A stretch of DNA of 6,422 nt from Chlamydiales bacterium. Its GTDB lineage: Bacteria > Chlamydiota > Chlamydiia > Chlamydiales > JAACFD01. Made by a program: the position numbers and the translations under genes. Shown piece after piece: positions 1 to 5,544 of this stretch. Location: the NCBI GenBank assembly GCA_009937555.1, contig JAACFD010000121.1, positions 1 to 6,422 of the forward strand, written 5' to 3'. The notes beneath the pieces were generated by a model that saw only the letters and a program-made list of their open reading frames with translations, made no database searches and was not told where the DNA came from. Positions within the stretch are counted from its first letter, which is position 1. Every line of letters begins with the position of its first letter.

Positions 1-138
1 GCAAAGCGACGATTAAAAAAGAAAAAGCGCTCAAAAAGTCTGGAAAAAATTTTAGTGTTTAGAGGCCCTGAGGGAGTCTTTCTAAAAAAGATTTCAATCC
101 GCGAGTCAGCAAATTTTTCTTTCCGCTTCCAGTCATAA
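1..138 (+). CDS. Possible C-terminal end of an unidentified basic protein (5' end outside window)
   Basis: Frame 1 is open from the window edge for 45 codons to a TAA at 136-138. The peptide begins AKRRLKKKKRSKSLEK, so it opens with a very basic Lys/Arg run, and ends with FSFRFQS. The stop falls at the edge of the hairpin terminator that also serves the opposing minus-strand gene, which is the usual layout for two convergent genes. No family can be recognised from so short a tail. A second frame starting at position 3 is also open, to a TAG at 60-62, and would give another Lys-rich tail. I prefer frame 1 because it is longer and ends next to the terminator. The upstream sequence would settle it. 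Confidence 0.4.
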   Translation, partial: AKRRLKKKKRSKSLEKILVFRGPEGVFLKKISIRESANFSFRFQS

Positions 139-169
139 AAAAAGCCCATACCTTTCAAGGTACAGGCTT
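137..169 (-). terminator. Rho-independent terminator of the minus-strand orphan gene
   Basis: Read on the minus strand, positions 169-142 fold into a 12-bp stem (5' arm AAGCCUGUACCU, loop UGAA, 3' arm AGGUAUGGGCUU) with only two G-U wobbles. It is followed at once by seven U (the A-run at 137-143). It begins 27 bp after the stop codon of the 197-1027 gene. On the plus strand the two wobbles become A-C mismatches and the downstream tract is the weaker CAAAATAATTTTT. It may still serve as a second-rate terminator for the plus-strand gene ending at 138. Confidence 0.85.
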
Positions 170-196
170 CAAAATAATTTTTAAGCAGACTTCTAC

Positions 197-1027
197 CTAA
201 GCAATGACTAGCTTAAGCCAAAAAGGAATGTTATCATGCATAATTCTGGACCAGTCTTGCTCTTTTTGATTAACGTAAGCTTTATCTAAAATCTCTTTTG
301 CCTTACTTGTTACCTGCTGATGCTTTTTACTACTATTAGAACCTTTAATCTCTTTAAGGGCTCCTAGACGCAGCTTATAGATAAAGGATCGCTTAGCTGT
401 TAACTCTCCTGCATCTTTCATTACTGAAATAGCATAAAGGGAAGCTGTTTGTATAGGGCTAGAAAGCGGACCAAATGACGAGATTGGCATAAGCGTTAAA
501 TAATCTTTTACAACGTTAAAGAAAATCGAAGCTACTTCCTGTAAAAAAGGCTCTTTAGATAATTTAATTTTTTTAATTGTAAAAACATTCAGCGCAAGCT
601 TTGAGCTATCTTTAGTTACTTCTGTTATTCCTTTTAGAATAATCAATGGAAGAAAATATTTTGAAGATGTCCAGCCATCTACAAATTTCTGTATAGAACG
701 ACTTAAATCCACAACTGGCTTAAATAATGAGCAATAGCTTAGAGCAAAGGAAACAAAGCTTGCTGTTGTTAGTATAGAAAAAGCTGCGCCTGTGCTCATA
801 GATAAGATCGATCTAGAAGCTGCAACGCCACTTAAGAGTCTAGGTTTAATTTGAACATTGAGATTTCTGAGATCTTTTTGCGACTTATCTTCTGCCTGCA
901 TGAGAATTCTAAGCACTTCTTTGCTAACTCTAGACTCATTAATTACCCCTGTAGCCAATGCTTTCTCAGGGATTGTGTCAGGAACTGATACTGTTACACC
1001 AGGTGAGAGTTGTTCAATATTCGCCAT
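197..1027 (-). CDS. Orphan 276-residue protein with hydrophobic segments
   Basis: I do not recognise the family. The ATG at 1027 is supported by a Shine-Dalgarno sequence AAGGAAA at 1032-1038, five bases upstream, and the gene ends TAG before a strong terminator, so it is very likely real. There is no N-terminal signal peptide: residues 1-60 are polar. An uncharged stretch at about 73-102, rich in Ser, Ala, Phe and Leu, could be a membrane helix or short hairpin. Weaker hydrophobic patches lie near 124-131, 161-173 and 177-200. Residues 202-262 are basic and polar (for example GSNSSKKHQQ). In Chlamydiae, orphan proteins with a polar N-terminus and an internal hydrophobic block are often type III substrates or inclusion-membrane proteins. 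Here that is only a possibility, because the classical bilobed Inc hydrophobic domain is not clear. It stands alone, convergent with the left-edge gene and divergent from aroC. Confidence 0.8.
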   Translation of the reverse strand: MANIEQLSPGVTVSVPDTIPEKALATGVINESRVSKEVLRILMQAEDKSQKDLRNLNVQIKPRLLSGVAASRSILSMSTGAAFSILTTASFVSFALSYCSLFKPVVDLSRSIQKFVDGWTSSKYFLPLIILKGITEVTKDSSKLALNVFTIKKIKLSKEPFLQEVASIFFNVVKDYLTLMPISSFGPLSSPIQTASLYAISVMKDAGELTAKRSFIYKLRLGALKEIKGSNSSKKHQQVTSKAKEILDKAYVNQKEQDWSRIMHDNIPFWLKLVIA

Positions 1028-1074
1028 AATCTTTCCTTTAGCTCAAAGAACTTTTATCTAGTATTTTTATTTTT

Positions 1075-1093
1075 TGCTAATCTATAGTTAGCA
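1075..1093. promoter_or_regulatory. Small dyad in the divergent promoter region
   Basis: TGCTAA (1075-1080) and TTAGCA (1088-1093) form a perfect 6-bp inverted repeat around TCTATAG. It lies in the 120-bp gap (1028-1147) that must hold the promoters of both the minus-strand orphan and aroC. The position suits an operator or overlapping divergent promoters, but such short AT-rich dyads arise readily by chance. I could not assign convincing -35/-10 pairs for either gene in this gap. Confidence 0.25.
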
Positions 1094-1147
1094 TTAAAAA
1101 AATATCCCTCGTTTAACAGGTTCTAATACTAACACTCTTATAGATAT

Positions 1148-2281
1148 ATGTCTAACAACCAATTTGGTAAACTTTTTTCTTTTACTAGCTGGGGTGAATC
1201 GCATGGCCCAGCTATTGGATGTGTTATTGACGGTTGCCCTGCAGGGCTAGCAATTCAAGTAAGCGACATTCAAAGCAAATTAGACAAAAGACGTCCAGGG
1301 CAAAGCCCTTTTACCTCTCCTAGAAAAGAAAAGGATCAAGTGCAAATTCTCTCTGGCGTCTTTGAAGGCACAAGCACAGGGGCACCAATCTCTTTATTAA
1401 TTCCAAATGAAGATGCAAGATCTCAAGACTATCATAAAAGTAAAAATGCCCTAAGACCAGGCCATGCAAATTATACTTACCTCGAAAAGTATGGAATTTT
1501 TGACTGCCGAGGAGGTGGCCGGAGTTCAGCTAGAGAAACAGCTTCCCGAGTTGCGGCAGGAGCTATAGCTAACTTAATTTTAAAACAAGAAAATATTGTC
1601 ATTGCTACATATCTAAAGCAAGTAGGCAATATTACATGCCCTTCTATACCCTCGCTAGAGCATATTTCAAATATAGAAAAAAGTTCTATATTTTGCTGGA
1701 GCCCTGACTATGAAGAGAGATTCATTAATCTTCTAGATAAGTGTAAGCAAGATAATGACTCCATTGGCGGAGTGGTGGAGTGTGTGATTTTTAACTGTCC
1801 TACAGGTCTTGGCGAACCTATCTACTGCAAGACAGAAGCACTTTTAGCCCAGGCCATGCTAAGTTTACCAGCTTCAAAAGGCTTTGAAATAGGGGAAGGA
1901 TTTAATGTAGCTCACATGAAAGGATCTGAGCATAATGACTCCTACTCAACAGATGGAGCTTCTATCAAAATAAATTCTAATCATGCTGGTGGAACTTTAG
2001 GTGGAATTACTAATGGTCAAGCTATATCTTTCCGAGTTCCATTCAAACCAACTTCCTCCATTCAAAAGCAAATGAACAGTGTTGATCTAGAAAAACAAGA
2101 AAATATTCAGCTATTGCTTAATGATAAAGGGCGCCACGACCCTTGTCTTTGTATTAGAGCAGTCCCATGTGTAGAGGCCATGTCAGCTCTAGTAATCGCC
2201 GATCTCATTCTACATAAGCGACTTAATAAAACCCCAAACAAATCAAGATCTCGTACAGAGAGTAGCTATAGTTTTACCTAG
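1148..2281 (+). CDS. aroC: Chorismate synthase
   Basis: Chorismate synthase (EC 4.2.3.5) is the last step of the shikimate pathway. It converts EPSP to chorismate with loss of phosphate and needs reduced FMN; it is a cytoplasmic homotetramer. The 377-residue length is normal and the protein looks complete. Family signatures are present in order: FGKLFSFTSWGESHGP (6-21, with His19), RRPGQSP (48-54), RPGHANYTYLEKYG (103-116, with His106), the phosphate/FMN loop RGGGRSSARETASRVAAGA (121-139), HAGGTLGGITNGQ, FRVPFKPTSSI and GRHDPC (328-333). His19 and His106 correspond to the catalytic histidines of characterised members of the family. There is no flavin-reductase domain, so it is the monofunctional bacterial form. 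The Ser/Asn-rich tail after about residue 355 is not conserved in the family. No good Shine-Dalgarno precedes ATG 1148, but the N-terminus aligns with the family there. No other aro gene is visible, and the gene appears to be transcribed alone. Confidence 0.97.
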   Translation: MSNNQFGKLFSFTSWGESHGPAIGCVIDGCPAGLAIQVSDIQSKLDKRRPGQSPFTSPRKEKDQVQILSGVFEGTSTGAPISLLIPNEDARSQDYHKSKNALRPGHANYTYLEKYGIFDCRGGGRSSARETASRVAAGAIANLILKQENIVIATYLKQVGNITCPSIPSLEHISNIEKSSIFCWSPDYEERFINLLDKCKQDNDSIGGVVECVIFNCPTGLGEPIYCKTEALLAQAMLSLPASKGFEIGEGFNVAHMKGSEHNDSYSTDGASIKINSNHAGGTLGGITNGQAISFRVPFKPTSSIQKQMNSVDLEKQENIQLLLNDKGRHDPCLCIRAVPCVEAMSALVIADLILHKRLNKTPNKSRSRTESSYSFT

Positions 2282-2293
2282 TAAAACCTTTTT
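2271..2293 (+). terminator. Probable intrinsic terminator overlapping the aroC stop codon
   Basis: GTTTTAC (2271-2277) pairs with GTAAAAC (2281-2287) across a CTA loop and is followed by CTTTTT (2288-2293). The aroC stop codon TAG (2279-2281) lies in the loop and first stem base. The 7-bp stem has only two G-C pairs, so it is weak, but the T-run follows directly. It would separate aroC from the kinase transcript. Confidence 0.5.
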
Positions 2294-2364
2294 AGCTAAA
2301 CTCCTAGTATTTATGCTTTTCAAATATCGCATGAAACCCTATATAGTAAAGAGAAAGTTTAGCT
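2294..2364. repeat. 9-bp inverted repeat flanking the kinase promoter region
   Basis: AGCTAAACT (2294-2302) and its exact reverse complement AGTTTAGCT (2356-2364) lie 53 bp apart on either side of the candidate promoter. The right arm runs into TTATTTTATAG, so a weak long-loop terminator or attenuator is also conceivable. It may be a pair of protein-binding half-sites, or chance in AT-rich DNA. Confidence 0.4.
2317..2345 (+). promoter_or_regulatory. Candidate sigma-70-type promoter for the kinase-SpoA-repeat gene cluster
   Basis: TTTTCA (2317-2322, 4/6 to TTGACA) is followed after 17 bp by TATATA (2340-2345, 4/6 to TATAAT). An overlapping TATAGT at 2342-2347 matches 5/6 but gives a 19-bp spacer. 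Transcription would begin near 2352, leaving a leader of about 100 bases before ATG 2450. This is a reading of weak consensus matches, supported by its place after a terminator and before a plus-strand gene cluster. Confidence 0.35.
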
Positions 2365-2449
2365 TTATTTTATAGCAAAAAGAAGCTACCATTGAAGGTT
2401 TAGAATAGGTTTGGGAATATTATTAACCCTCAGCAAAAAGCAATTTCAT

Positions 2450-4438
2450 ATGGCAACTAAAACTCATACATTAGGCGACTACAATATCATCAAAAAGATA
2501 GGCCAAGGGTCATTAGGGACAGTATATCTGGCCGAACACCGCTTCATGCACAAGCCCTATGCTATCAAAGTATTGCCAGAAGAGTTAGCGGAAGATAGAG
2601 CCTTCATTAACCGCTTTCAAGAAGAGATTGCTAGCCTTTCTTCGCTAGAACACCCTAACATAGTCAAGGTACATAATATTTCTAATGCTAACGGACGTTA
2701 TTTTCTAGTAACAGACTGCATTGTAGATTCGATTGGGGAAACCACTAACCTTAGCCAGTATTTAGCCACACAAGATAGCTCTTTAAATGAAAAAGAACTC
2801 TTTAAAATGCTTTACCAAATAGCTGAAGCTCTTGATTACACTCACAGCAAGATGTTAAATGGCAAGCGCATGGCTCACAGGAACCTAAAGCTTAATAACA
2901 TTTTAGTTAGCCATGATGACAATGGTGATATTCATTTATACCTATCTGATCTAGGCCTATCCAGAGTTGTGGGCACCGGCGCAGTTTTATCAAGGACTTT
3001 CAAAGCTGTTGCAGAAGCTTTAGAAATCAACCCTATTGATTTTAATGCAAAAACCCAAAGCGACAGTTATCCTTCTCCCCCTCCTAACACTAAAAAACTT
3101 ACCCGCCTTCACACTTCATTTTTACAAAGTTTCGCTTTTCTTGCTCCTGAGCAAAAGCTAACCTCATACAACGAAGAGCAGGCTTACAAATCGGATATCT
3201 ACGCATTTGGTATCTTGACCTATTACCTAATATCAGGAAAATATCCTGAGGGTTGTTTTGACATGCCCTCTGCTACAGATAGCGAATATAATCATGACTG
3301 GGATGCTGTGGTTACAGCTTGCCTGCAACAAGACCCTCACAAAAGACCTGAATATCTAACTGAAATTCTTAACTCCTCTAAAAAACAAAAAACTCTTGTA
3401 AAACCTGCTACTTCCCCATACACTACTCACAGCTCCTCTGAAAAGGCAAACATACAAGCCCCCACTCCCATTGAAGCAGCTACACCTCTTCAACAAAGCT
3501 CATCTATTCTTTCCACTGAAGACAATCACGAGACTATCTCCCCTGCTCAATCGCCAGCAAAACCACTACTAAAACCTCTGATTGAAGAAGGTGAAATTTC
3601 ACGCCCTCACTATGACCCTGATCCTGCAGCCTCTCTTGTGGTTGATCCATCTGTAAAAGTCTACCATCCACAGCCTAAGGCGATAAAGGATGTCACTCCA
3701 ATAGAAACAGAAATGATAGTTGTAGAAGGTGGTAACTTCCAAAGAGGTTGTAATGATGGAAATAGGGATGAAATGCCACTCCATCATGTGGATCTTGCTA
3801 GTTTTGCTATAGAAGTCCATCCTGTAACCAATGAGCAGTTCACAAGATTTTTAGAAGCTATGGATGGCCTAAAAGATGGCAATAACCAAGATATCATTAG
3901 ACTTAGAGAATCTCGCATTAAAAACATTGCAGGTAGATTAGATATTGAGTCTGGCTATGCTAAGCACCCAGTTGTAGGTGTTACTTGGTATGGAGCGGTT
4001 GCCTATGCAAAATGGGTAGGTAAAAGACTACCTACAGAAGCAGAATGGGAAGTAGCAGCTAGAGGCTCAGGTATTGAGAATATCTATCCTACAGGTTCTG
4101 ATATTGAGAAGTATCAAGCAAATTACTTTAGCGCAGACACTACTCCTGTTATGAGCTATCAAGCCAACTCAATTGGCTTGCATGATATAGCAGGTAATGT
4201 TTATGAATGGTGTCAAGACTGGTATGGCTATAATTACTACGAAACAGCATCTCAAGAGCCTAATAACCCTAGAGGCCCTATACAAGGAGTCTACCGCGTC
4301 TTAAGAGGTGGGTGCTGGAAAAGTTTAAAAGAAGACTTGCGCATCACTCACCGAAATAGAAATAATCCCGGTACCTTTAACCGTACCTATGGATTTAGAT
4401 GTGCCGCAAATGTTGAGCAGATAAAAAAAACGACTTAA
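2450..4438 (+). CDS. pkn1: Pkn1-like Ser/Thr kinase (HRD to HRN) fused to an FGE-sulfatase-fold domain
   Basis: This 662-residue protein has three parts. Residues about 11-305 are a Hanks-type kinase domain: glycine loop GQGSLGTV (18-25), ATP lysine in AIK (K40), helix-C glutamate (E59), DLG metal site (D167), APE (232-234), DIYAFG (D249) and the late Arg (R299). The catalytic loop reads HRNLKLNN (143-150), so the catalytic Asp is Asn145, and the DLG-to-APE segment is about 68 residues, roughly twice the usual. Kinase activity is therefore doubtful. Residues about 306-420 are a Pro/Ser/Thr-rich linker. Residues about 422-655 are an FGE-sulfatase (SUMF1/EgtB/PvdO-type) domain with PVTNEQF (458-464), GKRLPTEAEWE (524-534), GNVYEWC (582-588), RVLRGGCW (616-623) and GFRC. 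The FGE catalytic cysteines are not conserved (WKSLKEDLR follows RGGC), so formylglycine generation is unlikely. No signal peptide or membrane segment is seen. This is the domain order of chlamydial Pkn1. I chose ATG 2450 because the kinase fold starts soon after it; a TTG at 2411 would add 13 unconserved residues. Neither start has a strong ribosome site. Confidence 0.9.
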   Translation: MATKTHTLGDYNIIKKIGQGSLGTVYLAEHRFMHKPYAIKVLPEELAEDRAFINRFQEEIASLSSLEHPNIVKVHNISNANGRYFLVTDCIVDSIGETTNLSQYLATQDSSLNEKELFKMLYQIAEALDYTHSKMLNGKRMAHRNLKLNNILVSHDDNGDIHLYLSDLGLSRVVGTGAVLSRTFKAVAEALEINPIDFNAKTQSDSYPSPPPNTKKLTRLHTSFLQSFAFLAPEQKLTSYNEEQAYKSDIYAFGILTYYLISGKYPEGCFDMPSATDSEYNHDWDAVVTACLQQDPHKRPEYLTEILNSSKKQKTLVKPATSPYTTHSSSEKANIQAPTPIEAATPLQQSSSILSTEDNHETISPAQSPAKPLLKPLIEEGEISRPHYDPDPAASLVVDPSVKVYHPQPKAIKDVTPIETEMIVVEGGNFQRGCNDGNRDEMPLHHVDLASFAIEVHPVTNEQFTRFLEAMDGLKDGNNQDIIRLRESRIKNIAGRLDIESGYAKHPVVGVTWYGAVAYAKWVGKRLPTEAEWEVAARGSGIENIYPTGSDIEKYQANYFSADTTPVMSYQANSIGLHDIAGNVYEWCQDWYGYNYYETASQEPNNPRGPIQGVYRVLRGGCWKSLKEDLRITHRNRNNPGTFNRTYGFRCAANVEQIKKTT

Positions 4439-4457
4439 AGCTTTAGAGGAGTCTAGT

Positions 4458-4778
4458 ATGAGCGAAACCAATCAAGAAGATAATCAGTCAACTGAGAGTA
4501 GCGAAAAGACAGAAACCCTAGCAGGAGCTATTAGCCCTCACCATATTGATCTTCTAAAAAGCCTAAAAGACACTCATCTATCTCTTTCTGTAAGGCTTCG
4601 AGAAATGCAATTCCCTATAGGTAAACTCCTTTCTTTAACACCAGGAAGCTTTCTGCGCTTTAAAAGCCACCTAAATGAACCTGCAGATGTAATTGTAAAT
4701 AAAAAGAAAGTAGCTCGAGGTAAAGTCGTTCAAAAAGGTAAGAGATACGGCATCCGAATGGATGAGTTCCTAAACTAG
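4458..4778 (+). CDS. FliN/SctQ-type SpoA-domain protein (type III secretion or flagellar C-ring-like)
   Basis: This 106-residue protein has a polar, acidic, disordered-looking N-terminus (1-25) followed by one SpoA (surface presentation of antigens) domain at about 36-105. The match to FliN is clear: LSLSVRLREMQFPIGKLL (41-58), LTPGSFLRF (60-68), EPADVIVNKKKVARGKV (74-90) and YGIRMDEFL (97-105), equivalent to the family pattern LkpGdviel, vlvNgklvarGeV and fGvRi. FliN and the C-terminal part of SctQ dimerise and build the cytoplasmic C-ring or sorting platform of flagella and type III secretion systems. The length is that of FliN, not of full SctQ (about 300-400 residues), so this is a small stand-alone SpoA subunit. 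A Shine-Dalgarno AGAGGAG (4445-4451) sits 6 bp before the ATG. The start is only 19 bp after the kinase stop, so the two are almost certainly cotranscribed. It could be a paralogue adapted to bind the kinase rather than a structural ring subunit. Confidence 0.88.
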   Translation: MSETNQEDNQSTESSEKTETLAGAISPHHIDLLKSLKDTHLSLSVRLREMQFPIGKLLSLTPGSFLRFKSHLNEPADVIVNKKKVARGKVVQKGKRYGIRMDEFLN

Positions 4779-4827
4779 ACTGACACTAAGACACATACAC
4801 ACTCTCTCAACTTAGCAAAATATATTC

Positions 4828-4834
4828 AAGGAGG
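4828..4834 (+). promoter_or_regulatory. Strong ribosome binding site of the repeat-protein gene
   Basis: AAGGAGG, a perfect Shine-Dalgarno core, sits 8 bp before ATG 4843. It is the best ribosome site in the window and fixes this start. The preceding 64-bp gap has only a weak CTAAG/CTTAG dyad (4787-4816) with no T-run, so transcription from the SpoA gene probably continues. Confidence 0.85.
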
Positions 4835-4842
4835 AATTTATT

Positions 4843-5544
4843 ATGACTAGTCGCGCTCATGCTCTACCCCCAGGATACTCACACAGAGAATTAACAAGTC
4901 GACACAAGGATCACCACTCTCCATCACAAACTCGTGTCACAGAATTAGCTAGGACCACCATAAAAAGGTCTGCTTCCCCCTCTTCTGCAGAAGGTTCTAG
5001 AGCGTATAGAGCTAGGCACAGCTCGCTAAAAGAACGTCTAAATACGATGACACCTCATCAGCTAAAAGTCTATTTTCAGACGCCTCCAGCTGGCCACTCG
5101 TACAGTGAGTTTTATGGTGAAATAGGGAATGTAAACAACCTTGTTCTAAAAGCTTTCTTCACCTATAGCCCTGACGAAAAGATCACAGCCTCACTCTCAT
5201 ATTTTAAGCTTTTAAGCCCTCCATCGCAAATGTACATCTTACTAGCTCACAGCGCTCGGAGTATTGGGTTATGGGTAGCAAATCCTTCATTTACTCCAGA
5301 TCTAATGAAAATTTTTACTGATAGTGTTAAGCCTACAAATGCAGTACAGGCTAATCGCAGAAGAGCTTCTTTATTTTTCGCTGCTATGCGCGCTTTGGAT
5401 AAACCACAAACCAAAATTCTCCTAGAGAACTCTTCATTACCTGTAAAAGAAGCTATACTAAGAGCCAAAGGATTGAGTGATTCAGAACAAGAAGCTATTG
5501 CTGAGAATTTTCACTTATTTGTAGGCTGTAGCAGCAAAAGCTAA
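4843..5544 (+). CDS. N-terminal part of an alpha-helical repeat-like protein, ending at an in-frame TAA
   Basis: I recognise no family. As written the protein has 233 residues. Residues 1-62 are polar and rich in Ser, Arg, His and Thr, with almost no hydrophobic residues, which fits a disordered type III secretion signal region but does not prove one. From about 63 on the sequence is helical in character, with recurring blocks such as YFKLLSPPSQMYILLA (120-135) and AAMRALDKPQTKILLE (180-195), about 60 residues apart. There is no signal peptide or clear membrane helix. The start is certain from the AAGGAGG site. The TAA at 5542-5544 is followed by 292 further open codons in the same frame with the same repeat pattern, so this is probably the front of a larger protein (at least 525 residues). 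It is third in the kinase-SpoA cluster, which suggests, by context only, a type III-associated or effector role. Confidence 0.75.
   Translation: MTSRAHALPPGYSHRELTSRHKDHHSPSQTRVTELARTTIKRSASPSSAEGSRAYRARHSSLKERLNTMTPHQLKVYFQTPPAGHSYSEFYGEIGNVNNLVLKAFFTYSPDEKITASLSYFKLLSPPSQMYILLAHSARSIGLWVANPSFTPDLMKIFTDSVKPTNAVQANRRRASLFFAAMRALDKPQTKILLENSSLPVKEAILRAKGLSDSEQEAIAENFHLFVGCSSKS

Noticed and set aside
3..62. Alternative Lys-rich C-terminal tail in frame 3, ending TAG 60-62
   Set aside because: It is shorter than the frame 1 tail and leaves 75 bp before the terminator with no explanation, but it cannot be fully excluded.
858..1061. 67-codon plus-strand open frame
   Set aside because: It lies antisense to the start of the well-supported minus-strand gene, has no ribosome site or family match, and reads as a shadow frame.
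2411..2449. TTG start adding 13 residues to the kinase
   Set aside because: The extension is not kinase-like and has no well-spaced ribosome site. ATG 2450 gives the usual short lead into the kinase fold, though the ribosome site there is weak too.
3599..3820. 73-codon minus-strand open frame inside the kinase gene
   Set aside because: It is antisense to the linker and FGE-fold region, with no motif and no ribosome site; a shadow frame.
3713..4417. Diversity-generating retroelement target, since such targets often use the FGE/C-type-lectin fold
   Set aside because: No reverse transcriptase, template repeat or near-duplicate of the 3' end of this gene is present in the window.
4458..4778. 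Truncated remnant of a full-length SctQ gene
   Set aside because: It has its own start, a good ribosome site and a complete SpoA domain of normal FliN size, and no upstream SctQ sequence is present: the kinase gene occupies that space.
5247..5468. 73-codon minus-strand open frame
   Set aside because: It is antisense to the repeat-protein gene, whose frame has a perfect ribosome site; a shadow frame.
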